Shown one piece after another: positions 6,805 to 14,839 of a stretch of 43,544 bases of DNA. The stretch is from positions 1 through 43,544 of the forward strand of contig CALVXO010000014.1 of the NCBI GenBank assembly GCA_944371325.1, in the 5' to 3' direction. Under the pieces are notes generated by a model. That model searched no databases, was not told the DNA's origin, and saw only the letters and a program-made list of their open reading frames with translations. Made by a program: the position numbers and the translations under genes. The first letter of the stretch is position 1; every line of letters starts with the position of its first letter. The stretch comes from an uncultured Bacilli bacterium (GTDB lineage: Bacteria > Bacillota_I > Bacilli_A > RF39 > UBA660).

Positions 6805-9663
6805 ATGTTTGATAAAGATAAATTAAAAGATAATACCATTTTAATTGTTATTTTGATAGCAATAGTTGTTGTACTTGCTATAATAGATATGTTTATTAGT
6901 AATAACGACAATTTATTTACGTCGTTAAGCGATGAACAAATAAAAGTAAATAAACTTGTTATAAATGAAATTATGACTTCTAATAAAGGTTCATATGCTG
7001 ATATAAATGGTAATACATACGATTGGATAGAATTATATAATGGGTATGATGAAGATGTTGATTTATCTAATTATACTTTAAGTGATGAAGAATCTGGTAA
7101 AGCTAAATGGATATTTCCAAATGTTACTATAAAAAGTAAAGAATATTTAATTATTTATTTATCTGGAACAAATAGTGAAGGATTATACGCTAATTTCGCT
7201 CTAAATAAAGAAGGAGGAGAATTAGTAACATTAAAAAAACCAAATGGTAAAGTAGTAGATTCTGTAAGAACAGAAAGTTTAGATAAAAATACAACAATGG
7301 TTAGAAATAGTGATGGAGTTTGGGGCATAACAAATGAAATAACTCCGGGATATGATAATAATCAAGAAGGAAGAAAACAATATTTAGAGTCATTAAAATT
7401 AGAAAGTGATGCTTTAGTAATTAATGAATTTCTTTCTAATAACAAAGGTAATTATAATATAAATGGTGAATTTTTATCTTATATTGAAGTAAAAAACACT
7501 AGTGATGAAACAATAAATTTAAATAATTATTTTTTATCAGATGATGCTTCAGAACCATTTTCTTGGAGATTACCTAATATTGAATTAAAAAGTAATGAAG
7601 TATATTTATTTTATACTACAGATTTAAATAATGAAAATAATACAGATTTTACATTGAATAAAAAATCAGGTACAGTTATTTTATCTAAAAATAATAAAAT
7701 AGTAGAACAAGTTGATTATACTAATGTAACTGGTGGTTATGCTTACGTTAAAGTTGATGGCAAATTTTATGAAGGAATTAATATTAGTCCTAGTTATGAT
7801 AATACAGTAGAAGGTGTAAAAGAATTTAATAAAAATAATCGAAGAAATCCTAATGATTTGATAATTAATGAAGTTATGTCTAGTAATAATTCTTATTTAG
7901 CGCAAAATGGTGGAAATTACTATGATTGGATAGAACTATATAATAATAGTGATAAAACAATTAATTTAGGAGATTATACAATTACTACTGATGTAGACAA
8001 TATTAATTTATATAATTTAGAAGATAAAGAATTAAAACCTGGTGAATATTATATTTTAATGGCTTCTGGTAACATTGAAAATAGTAATAGTAGTTATAAA
8101 CATACTAATTTTAAAATATCACCAACAGAAAGTTTATATTTATATAAAAATAATAAATTAGTTGATTCTATATTTATATCAAATATTCCTATAGGATATA
8201 GTTATGGAAGAAATGAAAATAATGGATTTTATTATTTTGAAGATCCAACCCCAGGTAAAAAGAATGGCAATGGTATATCTGAAATAGCGTATACTCCAAC
8301 TTTTGATGTTAATCCAGGAGTATATAATGATATAGATAATTTAACTGTCAAAATAGATGGTACAGGGACTATATATTATACTTTAGATGGTAGTAAGCCA
8401 ACTACTGATTCTAAAGTATATAATGGTCCTATTGTTTTATCAAAAACAACAGTTCTTCGAGCAATAAATTATGAAAAAGGGAAAAAAACAAGTGAGATAA
8501 TGACTGCATCTTATGTTATTAATGAAAATCACACTATGTCTGTTTTATCGGTTTCGATGACTCCTAGTGATTTTAAAAGAATACTTAGTTCTGGTGCAAG
8601 TAATTTAACTTTACCTGCTCATGCTGAATTATATGAAGACGGTAAAAGTTTTTCTATCGATTGCGGAATAAGATTGTTTGGTGGAAGTACTAGATATATA
8701 AATAAAAAAAGTTTTGCTCTTAAATTTTCTTCTAAATATGGTCCATCTAGTTTAGAATATAGAGTATTCGATAATAGAGAAATAACCGAATATAAATCAT
8801 TAGTGCTTAGAAGTGGTTCACAAGATAGTGCTTTTACAATGTTTAGAGATGAATTAGCGACTTCTATTATGGATGATTATGGAACAGTAGATGTTCAAGC
8901 ATATAAGCCAATTATTTTATATATTAATGGTGATTATTGGGGTATTTATTATATTAGAGAAATGGTTGATGAAGATTTTATTGAAAGTCATTATAATGTT
9001 GATGGTAGTTATTCTAATATAGTAAGAATTGATGGTGAAGTAAAATATGGAAGCCGTGATTTTTTCTCTAAGTTATTATCTTTCGTAAAAAATAATGATA
9101 TGTCAAATAATGATAATTATAATAAAGTAAAAGAAATGTTAGATATTGAAAACTATATTGATTTTTGGATAGGGGAGTTATATACTACTAATAATGATAT
9201 TGTTAATTTAAGGTATTTCAATAATTCATTATTAGACAATGGTAAGATTAAAATGATTTTTTATGATTTTGATTACGCTTTTTATAATCATAGTTTAAAT
9301 TATTTAACATGGATGTTAGATCCTAATGGTATGGGGGAATACAAATATGATAATACCTTACTTATTAGATTAATGAAAAATAAAGAATTTAAGCAGTTAT
9401 TTTTAGATAGATTATCTTATAATATGAATAATGTTTGGACAGATGAAAATGTTTTAAATCGATTTAATGAATTAAAAAAATTGTTAGAGCCAGAGATGCC
9501 ACGTAATCAAGAACGTTGGGGTTATACGATGGATACTTGGTATAAAGAATGTGAAAAGTTAGAAAATTATATTAAAAAAAGAAGAAGTTATATGTTAAAT
9601 AGTATCAAATGGTATTATGGGTTAACTAGTAAGGAGATGGAAAAATATTTTGAAAACGTATAG
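6805..9663 (+). CDS. Membrane-anchored CotH-family kinase with lamin-tail domains
   Basis: This 952-residue protein has an N-terminal membrane helix (about 12-31) and then a chain of outward-facing domains. Three lamin-tail-like domains start near residues 50, 203 and 350, each opening with a (L/V)(V/I)INE(I/F/V)(M/L)S-type strand and a WIELYN or YIEVKN strand. A CHB_HEX_C-like segment (IYYTLDGSKPTT, about 520) follows, and then the CotH domain (about 570-930) with FGGSTRYINKKSFALKF, LRSGSQDSAFTMFRDEL, YINGDYWGIYYIREM and the metal-binding MIFYDFDYAF. CotH proteins are atypical kinases known from spore coats; here a surface role is likely. It overlaps the VTC gene by 14 bases. Confidence 0.88.
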   Translation: MFDKDKLKDNTILIVILIAIVVVLAIIDMFISNNDNLFTSLSDEQIKVNKLVINEIMTSNKGSYADINGNTYDWIELYNGYDEDVDLSNYTLSDEESGKAKWIFPNVTIKSKEYLIIYLSGTNSEGLYANFALNKEGGELVTLKKPNGKVVDSVRTESLDKNTTMVRNSDGVWGITNEITPGYDNNQEGRKQYLESLKLESDALVINEFLSNNKGNYNINGEFLSYIEVKNTSDETINLNNYFLSDDASEPFSWRLPNIELKSNEVYLFYTTDLNNENNTDFTLNKKSGTVILSKNNKIVEQVDYTNVTGGYAYVKVDGKFYEGINISPSYDNTVEGVKEFNKNNRRNPNDLIINEVMSSNNSYLAQNGGNYYDWIELYNNSDKTINLGDYTITTDVDNINLYNLEDKELKPGEYYILMASGNIENSNSSYKHTNFKISPTESLYLYKNNKLVDSIFISNIPIGYSYGRNENNGFYYFEDPTPGKKNGNGISEIAYTPTFDVNPGVYNDIDNLTVKIDGTGTIYYTLDGSKPTTDSKVYNGPIVLSKTTVLRAINYEKGKKTSEIMTASYVINENHTMSVLSVSMTPSDFKRILSSGASNLTLPAHAELYEDGKSFSIDCGIRLFGGSTRYINKKSFALKFSSKYGPSSLEYRVFDNREITEYKSLVLRSGSQDSAFTMFRDELATSIMDDYGTVDVQAYKPIILYINGDYWGIYYIREMVDEDFIESHYNVDGSYSNIVRIDGEVKYGSRDFFSKLLSFVKNNDMSNNDNYNKVKEMLDIENYIDFWIGELYTTNNDIVNLRYFNNSLLDNGKIKMIFYDFDYAFYNHSLNYLTWMLDPNGMGEYKYDNTLLIRLMKNKEFKQLFLDRLSYNMNNVWTDENVLNRFNELKKLLEPEMPRNQERWGYTMDTWYKECEKLENYIKKRRSYMLNSIKWYYGLTSKEMEKYFENV

Positions 9664-10336
9664 ACATGAATTAAAATTCATTTTAAATAAAACTTATGCT
9701 CAAATATTAAAACATCGCCTAGCAATGATAATGGAAGTAGATAAAAATTCTATTAATCAGGATAATACTTATTTTATCAGAAGTTTATATTTTGATGATG
9801 TTAATAATAGTGCTTATTATGAAAAAGTTGATGGTGTAGAAAAAAGAAAGAAATACCGCATACGTATTTATAATTTAGATGATTCATTTATTAGATTAGA
9901 ACGAAAAGATAAAGATCGAGATATGACTCATAAAGCACAAACAAAAATAACCAAAGAAACATATCAAAAGATAATTGATAATAATTTAAATGATATAGAT
10001 TTAACTGATGAATTATTAAACGAATTTGTAACAGCAATAAAAACTAAAGGTTTAAAACCAGCTGTAGTAGTTGATTATCAAAGATTAGCTTATACTTATC
10101 CTTTATTTGATACAAGAGTAACCTTTGATGAAAATATAAAATCAGGTAGATTTAATAATGATTTATTTAGTGATAACTATATGACATATGATGTTTTAAA
10201 TGATAATGAAACAGTATTAGAAGTAAAATTTAATGAAATATTACCAAGTCATATTGCTTCAGTTATTATGAATATACCAACAGTAAAACAAGCGATTTCC
10301 AAATTTGCTTTATGTTATGAGAAAAAGGAGATTTAG
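9650..10336 (+). CDS. VTC-domain protein (polyphosphate polymerase-like)
   Basis: The 228 residues form a single VTC domain. It starts with the conserved YRHELKF and continues with RSLYFDD, KKYRIRIYN, RLERKDKD, VVDYQRLAY, VLEVKFNE and a final ISKF. The basic residues line the tunnel barrel that, in yeast Vtc4, makes polyphosphate from ATP. The gene starts with TTG at 9650, chosen because the conserved motif begins three codons later; AAGGAG lies 13 bases upstream, a long spacing. It overlaps the CotH gene and is two bases from DUF4956. The CotH-VTC-DUF4956 trio recurs in many bacteria, but its product is unproven. Confidence 0.88.
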   Translation: MKTYRHELKFILNKTYAQILKHRLAMIMEVDKNSINQDNTYFIRSLYFDDVNNSAYYEKVDGVEKRKKYRIRIYNLDDSFIRLERKDKDRDMTHKAQTKITKETYQKIIDNNLNDIDLTDELLNEFVTAIKTKGLKPAVVVDYQRLAYTYPLFDTRVTFDENIKSGRFNNDLFSDNYMTYDVLNDNETVLEVKFNEILPSHIASVIMNIPTVKQAISKFALCYEKKEI

Positions 10337-10338
10337 TT

Positions 10339-10989
10339 ATGGGATTTTTAGATTTAATAAAAAATGGAGTAGTAGAAGAATTTACTGGAACAATATCAAC
10401 TTTAGATTTATTTTTATCTTTATTAGTTGCATTTGTTTCAGCAATCTTTATAACAATTATTTATAAAAAAACATATACAGGTGTTTCTTACACCAAATCA
10501 TTTGTGTTATCAATTATTTTATTAGCAATGGTAACATCATTAGTAATTAGAACAATTAATTCTAACTTAGCGTTATCATTAGGTATGGTTGGTGCTTTAT
10601 CAATTGTTCGTTTTAGAACAGCAGTCAAAGATCCAATAGATACAGTATTTATGTTTTGGGCAATAGCAGCTGGAATAATGGCCGGTGCTGGTTTATATTT
10701 AATTACTATTATAGCATGTGCTTTATTAGGAGTATTTTATTTAATAAGTTACTCTAAAATGTTTAAACCAATTGAAAAATACTTATTAGTTATTAATACA
10801 AATAAAAAAAATTCAGTTGAAGTATCTAAAATATTTATTAATAAAAATTGTGTTTTAAAAACTCAATCAATAAAAAAAGATAATGTTGAATTAACATATG
10901 AAGTAACGGGTAGAGAATTTGCTAATTTAATGTTAGAATTAAAAGATAATGAATTAATTGAAAGCATGCATATGATTAGTATAAATTAA
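10339..10989 (+). CDS. DUF4956 membrane protein
   Basis: A 216-residue protein with about four membrane segments: near residues 22-41, 54-71, 76-92 and 104-136. The conserved loop SLGMVGALSIVRFRTAVKDP lies between the third and fourth, followed by a cytosolic C-terminal domain of about 75 residues. This matches DUF4956, which commonly travels with VTC and CotH genes. A transport or channel role for polyphosphate or another phosphorylated product is a reasonable guess, not shown. It has a strong AAGGAG site and follows the VTC gene by two bases. Confidence 0.88.
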   Translation: MGFLDLIKNGVVEEFTGTISTLDLFLSLLVAFVSAIFITIIYKKTYTGVSYTKSFVLSIILLAMVTSLVIRTINSNLALSLGMVGALSIVRFRTAVKDPIDTVFMFWAIAAGIMAGAGLYLITIIACALLGVFYLISYSKMFKPIEKYLLVINTNKKNSVEVSKIFINKNCVLKTQSIKKDNVELTYEVTGREFANLMLELKDNELIESMHMISIN

Positions 10990-11018
10990 AAACAAGTTTT
11001 ATAATTTAACTTGTTTTT
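10989..11018. terminator. Bidirectional terminator between DUF4956 and the papain-like gene
   Basis: Stem 10988-10998 (AAAAACAAGTT) pairs with 11008-11018 (AACTTGTTTTT). The DUF4956 stop enters the left arm, and the convergent gene's stop lies in the loop. Confidence 0.8.
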
Positions 11019-11616
11019 TATTTAATTCGATTTCAGGATAGCCATAATCTCTTAATATTTCATTACCTTTAAGGAATTGATCTATTAATGTTTTTCCATC
11101 AATGTCTTTAAAAATAAATTTGTCATCAACGTTAGTTAAAGTTCGGTAAAAACTATTTCCAAATAAATAAGCACTTTCTTCGGTCAATTTAATAAATCCG
11201 TTTTGTAAAAATTTTAACAATAGTTGTGGATTTATTTGCCTTGCATAATGAAAAGGAGATCTACTTTTAACTCTTAAATGATTGATGTATAATTCTTTAA
11301 ATTCATGATCTAAGTATAAAAATTGAATATATGTTGGATCAATTATATATAATCCGTTTTCTTTAAAATCAGCAACAATAAAACTATGACCAACCACATT
11401 ACTTGCTACACATCTATTGGTAATGCAAGGATATATTTTAACATTTAGTTTTTGTAAATATCTACCAATTAAACCTTGAACTAAATCACATTTATTTTCA
11501 AAAGTTTCACTATTAACGATTTCATTAATACTTTGAATTATATATTTTAATAAAGTGATTAATTCTTCTTCTGTTATATGTTCATTATTTATTAATTTGT
11601 TTTCTATTTCATTCAT
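10999..11616 (-). CDS. Putative papain-like (transglutaminase/cysteine-peptidase fold) protein
   Basis: I do not recognise a named family for this 205-residue protein. It has no signal peptide or membrane segment. An N-terminal helical stretch is followed by KCDLVQGLIGRYLQ, VVGHSFIVADF and GLYIIDPTYIQF. The order Cys43, His77, Asp93, with each residue in a helix-start or strand context, looks like the catalytic triad of a papain- or transglutaminase-like domain. This is inference from motif order only. The last 100 residues show no familiar motif. It is monocistronic, convergent with DUF4956, with a start at complement 11614-11616 after GGTGATA. Confidence 0.5.
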   Translation of the reverse strand: MNEIENKLINNEHITEEELITLLKYIIQSINEIVNSETFENKCDLVQGLIGRYLQKLNVKIYPCITNRCVASNVVGHSFIVADFKENGLYIIDPTYIQFLYLDHEFKELYINHLRVKSRSPFHYARQINPQLLLKFLQNGFIKLTEESAYLFGNSFYRTLTNVDDKFIFKDIDGKTLIDQFLKGNEILRDYGYPEIELNKKQVKL

Positions 11617-11668
11617 ATTATCACCAATAATATAATATCAAATAATAAGCACAAAGTATAGTTTTGTA

Positions 11669-11697
11669 TTGTAATTTTTTTATATTTGTGTTATATT
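11669..11697 (+). promoter_or_regulatory. Promoter for the 11724 gene
   Basis: TTGTAA (11669-11674) and TATATT (11692-11697) are separated by 17 bases, 26 bases before the ATG. Confidence 0.5.
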
Positions 11698-11723
11698 ACG
11701 TTATGTAGAAAAAGAGGAAGATT

Positions 11724-12098
11724 ATGGAGAAACAAATTAATTTATCTTTTTATCAAATTATGATGTTTGTTATAGAATTATCAAAAAAGAAAAAAGATAA
11801 TCCAAGTTTAAATGATAATATAGCTAATGCTTTTATGAAACAAATGCTTCAAAGAACAATAGAATTAGATTTTAAATGTTCATCATTTATATTAAGTTTT
11901 AAGGGATTATTTAAGCCATACACTATTAGTCCAAGTATGTATAATTATTTAGTAAATATTACTGGTGTAAATCCATTAGATAAAAAACAATATGCTAGTT
12001 ATATTCCTAAAATAAAACTTTTGGAAGAAGAAATCTTAAATGATTCAACTTTAGATGATGATAAAAATTATCAAGAAAAAATTAAAATAAAAAATTAA
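11724..12098 (+). CDS. Hypothetical 124-residue protein
   Basis: The family is not recognised. It is a small, soluble, lysine-rich protein that looks mainly helical, with no signal peptide, membrane segment or metal-binding motif. The start follows AGAGGAAG at a good distance, and there is a promoter upstream and a terminator whose left arm contains the stop codon, so it is a self-contained transcription unit and probably real. It sits at the right end of the accessory block, just before a decayed Rpn fragment and the secE promoter. Confidence 0.6.
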   Translation: MEKQINLSFYQIMMFVIELSKKKKDNPSLNDNIANAFMKQMLQRTIELDFKCSSFILSFKGLFKPYTISPSMYNYLVNITGVNPLDKKQYASYIPKIKLLEEEILNDSTLDDDKNYQEKIKIKN

Positions 12099-12125
12099 TG
12101 ACTATTTTAAATCATTAATTTTTTT
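12092..12125 (+). terminator. Terminator of the 11724 gene
   Basis: A 10-bp stem (AAATTAATGA 12092-12101 with TCATTAATTT 12112-12121) is followed by T residues. The left arm contains the gene's TAA stop. Confidence 0.75.
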
Positions 12126-12270
12126 AATAGATAAATTAATTACTTTTGATATTTTTTCTAAATCCAAATTTAATTCTAACATCCTTTTAGCAATTTAATT
12201 ACTTTTTTTCGTTAAACCTTTTTCTGTTCCTTGATTAAGAGTTTCATATAAAATTTCTTCATTATTACAT
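12102..12270 (-). pseudogene. Decayed C-terminal fragment of an Rpn-family nuclease
   Basis: Read on the minus strand, this stretch encodes EEILYETLNQGTEKGLTKK, a TAA stop, then IAKRMLELNLDLEKISKV and a final TAG. It matches the C-terminal part of the Rpn gene at 28456-29295 (EEVMYEKGLNQGKEQGLSQG ... VAKEMLELNMDLETISKV). The rest of the gene is missing, and the in-frame stop shows it is dead. Rpn proteins are PD-(D/E)XK nucleases formerly called transposase_31. The fragment fills most of the 329-base gap before secE; the remaining bases 12271-12335 show nothing clear. Confidence 0.75.
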
Positions 12271-12335
12271 CCTACTAGTTATATTCGACAAAAGTATGTT
12301 AATTTCCTACAAATTTATAAAAAATGTTAAAACAA

Positions 12336-12364
12336 TTGACAAAATAGAAAACGTATGATATTAT
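12336..12364 (+). promoter_or_regulatory. Strong promoter for secE-nusG
   Basis: TTGACA (12336-12341) and TATTAT (12359-12364) with a 17-base spacer make a near-consensus housekeeping promoter. It lies 63 bases before secE, leaving a leader of about 57 bases. Confidence 0.85.
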
Positions 12365-12427
12365 TTATGTAGACACAGAAAAGTGTTTTTATTTTGAAAA
12401 AATTTCATATAATTTAAGAGGTGAATT

Positions 12428-12730
12428 ATGAGTAAAAAAGATGAAAAAACTACTAAAAAAGTAAGTACATCAAAAAAAGAAGAAAAAGTTTCAAAAAAAG
12501 ACAAAGTTTCAAAAAAATCTAAAAACACAAAAAAGATAGCTAAAAAAGAAAAAGTTAAAAAAGAAATGTTTTTAACAGGTGTAAAAAAGGAAATGGGCAA
12601 AGTTCGTTGGCCATTAAAAAAAGAAATGATTAAATATTCAATCGCAACTTTATCATTTATAATTTTCTTTGGTTTATTCTTTACTTTAGGTGATTTGATT
12701 ATCGCAGGATTTAAAATGTTGGTGGGATAA
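12428..12730 (+). CDS. secE: Protein translocase subunit SecE
   Basis: SecE clamps the SecY channel of the general protein secretion machine. The C-terminal half is typical: an amphipathic helix with EMGKVRWPLKKEM followed by one membrane helix. The first 45 residues are an unusual lysine/serine/threonine-rich, probably disordered cytosolic extension; many SecE proteins of this type are only 60-70 residues. AGAGGTG precedes the ATG. nusG starts within its stop codon, so the two are tightly coupled. rpmG, usually just upstream in Bacillus, is absent. Confidence 0.95.
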   Translation: MSKKDEKTTKKVSTSKKEEKVSKKDKVSKKSKNTKKIAKKEKVKKEMFLTGVKKEMGKVRWPLKKEMIKYSIATLSFIIFFGLFFTLGDLIIAGFKMLVG

Positions 12731-13263
12731 TGGAAAAAGAATGGTATGTAGTAAACACCTATTCAGGTCATGAAAGTAAAGTAAAAGAAAAATTAGAGAT
12801 GCGTGCTTCTAGTATGGGACTTGAAGATTATATCTTTAGAGTAGTAGTTCCAGAGCAAACAGAAGTAGAATATAAAGATGGGGTTAAAAAAGAAAAAGTT
12901 AAAAAAATGTTTCCAGGTTATATATTAGTTGAAATGATTATGACTGATGAAGCTTGGTTTGTTGTAAGAAACACACCAGGTGTAACTGGATTTATTGGTA
13001 GTAGTGGTAAGGGTGCTAAGCCTTTTCCATTAACGCCAGCAGAAGTTGATAAAATATTAGGCTCAATGGGAATGAGTAGATTAGATATTGCTAATGAATT
13101 GAAAATCGGTGACCAAGTTAAAGTCGTTGATGGACCATTCGCTAATATGTATGGAAAAGTAACAAGTATCAATTTTGAAAAACAACAAGTTGAGGTTGCT
13201 TTAGACTTATTTGGCCAAGAAACTAATGTTGAATTAGAATTAACACAAATTTCTAAAGCATAA
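12730..13263 (+). CDS. nusG: Transcription elongation/antitermination factor NusG
   Basis: NusG binds the RNA polymerase clamp through its N-terminal NGN domain and links it to pausing, Rho or the ribosome through its KOW domain. The NGN domain runs from EWYVVNTYSGHE to about residue 115, with FPGYILVEM and NTPGVTGFIG. The KOW domain follows with KIGDQVKVVDGPFANMYGKV. At 177 residues the size is normal. The ATG shares its A with the secE TAA stop (TAATG) and has GGTGGG just ahead. Confidence 0.97.
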   Translation: MEKEWYVVNTYSGHESKVKEKLEMRASSMGLEDYIFRVVVPEQTEVEYKDGVKKEKVKKMFPGYILVEMIMTDEAWFVVRNTPGVTGFIGSSGKGAKPFPLTPAEVDKILGSMGMSRLDIANELKIGDQVKVVDGPFANMYGKVTSINFEKQQVEVALDLFGQETNVELELTQISKA

Positions 13264-13266
13264 CTA

Positions 13267-13295
13267 TTTACAAATTTAAAAAAAAGTGTTATTAT
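13267..13295 (+). promoter_or_regulatory. Promoter for rplK
   Basis: TTTACA (13267-13272) and TATTAT (13290-13295) are 17 bases apart, directly after the nusG stop. Initiation would be expected at about 13301-13303, at the start of the structured rplK leader. Confidence 0.65.
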
Positions 13296-13298
13296 TAT

Positions 13299-13371
13299 TT
13301 CGCTATATATTTTATTATATAGATGTGGGAGATTGATTTTAAGCGGATGATCATTATAACCACAACGCGAA
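13299..13371 (+). promoter_or_regulatory. Probable L1-binding leader of rplK
   Basis: The leader can form hairpin CTATATA/TATATAG (13303-13309 with 13316-13322), a second stem TGTGG/CCACA (13324-13328 with 13360-13364), and possibly an outer TTCGC/GCGAA stem (13299-13303 with 13367-13371; this arm may start before the RNA and shares base 13303 with the first hairpin). GUGGGAG ... ACCAC resembles the L1 site of 23S rRNA (helix 76-78), and L1 is the known autoregulator of rplKA. L1 binding here is inferred. Confidence 0.55.
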
Positions 13372-13395
13372 AAATTAAATTTAGGAGGTGTTTTC

Positions 13396-13818
13396 GTGGC
13401 AAAACAAATAGCAAGTAAAGTTAAATTACAAATTCAAGCAGGTAAAGCGACTCCAGCGCCACCAGTTGGTACTGTTTTAGGTCCAAAAGGAATAAACCTA
13501 CAAGAATTTTGTACAAAATATAATGATGCAACTAGAGACAAGATGGGAGATGTATTACCAGTTGAAATTACTATCTATGATGATAGAAGTTTCGATTTCG
13601 TAATTAAAACTCCTCCTGCAGCATTCTTAATTAAAAAAGCAGCTAAAGTAAAAGCAGGTTCAGCTAAAGGTAAAAACGGAATCGTTGGTTCAATTACAAA
13701 AGACCAATTAAGAGAAATTGCTGAAACAAAATTACCAGATTTAAATGCTTATACTGTAGAAGATGCAATGAAAATTGTTGAAGGTACAGCTTTAAATATG
13801 GGTATTGAAGTTAAATAA
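13396..13818 (+). CDS. rplK: 50S ribosomal protein L11
   Basis: L11 sits at the base of the GTPase-associated stalk of the large subunit and binds 23S rRNA. The N-terminal signature [19 protein letters not shown] and the C-terminal RNA-binding domain ([19 protein letters not shown]) are intact, and 140 residues is normal. The start is GTG at 13396 behind TTAGGAGGTG. Its stop overlaps the start of an unusual small membrane ORF, which separates it from rplA. Confidence 0.98.
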   Translation: MAKQIASKVKLQIQAGKATPAPPVGTVLGPKGINLQEFCTKYNDATRDKMGDVLPVEITIYDDRSFDFVIKTPPAAFLIKKAAKVKAGSAKGKNGIVGSITKDQLREIAETKLPDLNAYTVEDAMKIVEGTALNMGIEVK

Positions 13819-14060
13819 TGTATGAAATTATTAGAATTATTTTAACAATTGTTATTGTAACTATAACTTTTCTTTTAACAAATTATCTTGGTTTATTTGG
13901 CTTTTTAATAGGTATATTTCTATTAGGAATTACGTTTTATATTACAAAGAAAAGTAAACCTAGTTTAATAAGAGTTATAACCGTAACAATATTGTCAATT
14001 TTAATAATTACAATATTAGTAATAATAATTAATTTAATGATTAATTATTTAAATTTATAA
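13818..14060 (+). CDS. Small membrane protein inserted between rplK and rplA
   Basis: This 80-residue protein is almost entirely hydrophobic: segments at about 5-20, 24-42 and 52-76, separated by the short basic loop TKKSKPSLIR. That predicts two or three membrane helices. I recognise no family. The ATG overlaps the rplK TAA by one base (TAATG) and there is no clear Shine-Dalgarno, so translation must rely on ribosomes finishing rplK. That coupling, the full-length frame and tight fit between rplK and the rplA leader favour a real gene. In most bacteria rplK and rplA are adjacent with nothing between. Confidence 0.65.
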   Translation: MYEIIRIILTIVIVTITFLLTNYLGLFGFLIGIFLLGITFYITKKSKPSLIRVITVTILSILIITILVIIINLMINYLNL

Positions 14061-14111
14061 CATAGATTAATTCTATGTGGAAGGAAAAATCCGCTAGACC
14101 ACATAAGGAGG
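14061..14111 (+). promoter_or_regulatory. Second probable L1-binding site, ahead of rplA
   Basis: TATGTGG (14074-14080) pairs with CCACATA (14099-14105), enclosing AAGGAAAAATCCGCTAGA, very like the rplK leader motif GTGG(G/A)AG ... ACCAC. The 3' arm touches the AAGGAGG ribosome binding site at 14105-14111. An alternative hairpin CATAGA/TCTATG (14061-14066 with 14072-14077) overlaps the left arm and excludes it. Confidence 0.55.
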
Positions 14112-14118
14112 TAAGAAA

Positions 14119-14814
14119 ATGAAGAAAGGTAAAAAATATGTTGAAGCAGCTAAATTAGTTGAAAAAAACAAATTATATACTAAAGAAGAAGCTATCGATT
14201 TAGTTAAAAAAACATCAACAACTAAATTTGATTCATCTGTTGAAGTAGCTATGTCTTTAAACTTAGATACTAAAAAAGCTGATCAACAATTAAGAGGTAC
14301 TATTTGTTTACCAAATGGTACAGGAAAAACTAAAAAAATCTTAGTTATTGCAAAAGGACCAAAAGCAGCTGAAGCTAAAGAAGCAGGAGCTGACTATGTA
14401 GGAGATATGGATTATTTAGAAAAAATCGAAAAAGAAAATTGGTTTGATTTTGATACATTAATCGCAACTCCAGATATGATGCCTCAATTAGGTAAATTGG
14501 GTAAAATTTTGGGTCCAAAAGGTTTAATGCCAAACCCTAAAACTGGAACAGTAACTATGGATATTAAAAAAGCAGTAGAAGAGGTAAAACAAGGAAGAAT
14601 CGAATATAGAACAGATTCATATGGAAATGTTCATACAATAATCGGTAAAGTAAGTTTTGACTCTAAAAAATTACTTGAAAATTTAGAAGCCTTTGTTTCA
14701 TTAATTTTAAAAACTAAACCATCAGCTGTTAAAGGAACTTATGTTAAAAATATAAGTGTTTCTTCAACAATGGGGCCTGGTATTAAAATTGATGCAAATT
14801 CTTTTGACAAGTAA
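14119..14814 (+). CDS. rplA: 50S ribosomal protein L1
   Basis: L1 forms the mobile stalk at the E site and in many bacteria represses its own operon by binding the mRNA. The 231-residue protein is full length, with [13 protein letters not shown] near the N-terminus, the domain II segment [14 protein letters not shown] (about 135-148), and a C-terminal return to domain I with [18 protein letters not shown] is well placed. The promoter for rplJL overlaps its last codons. Confidence 0.98.
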   Translation: MKKGKKYVEAAKLVEKNKLYTKEEAIDLVKKTSTTKFDSSVEVAMSLNLDTKKADQQLRGTICLPNGTGKTKKILVIAKGPKAAEAKEAGADYVGDMDYLEKIEKENWFDFDTLIATPDMMPQLGKLGKILGPKGLMPNPKTGTVTMDIKKAVEEVKQGRIEYRTDSYGNVHTIIGKVSFDSKKLLENLEAFVSLILKTKPSAVKGTYVKNISVSSTMGPGIKIDANSFDK

Positions 14815-14832
14815 TAAATAATATGTTATAAT
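14804..14832 (+). promoter_or_regulatory. Consensus promoter for rplJ-rplL
   Basis: TTGACA (14804-14809), a 17-base spacer and TATAAT (14827-14832) preceded by TG (extended -10) give a perfect consensus. The -35 box lies inside the last codons of rplA. This is the best promoter in the window. Confidence 0.9.
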
Positions 14833-14839
14833 TAATTTG

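Noticed and set aside
12366-12395. Small hairpin ACAC/GTGT followed by T residues in the secE leader as an attenuator
   Set aside because: The stem is only four base pairs and would hardly form; the essential operon lies downstream.
12361-12600. Minus-strand ORF opposite secE
   Set aside because: Its Phe/Ser-rich sequence is the mirror of the Lys-rich SecE N-terminus; no start signal.
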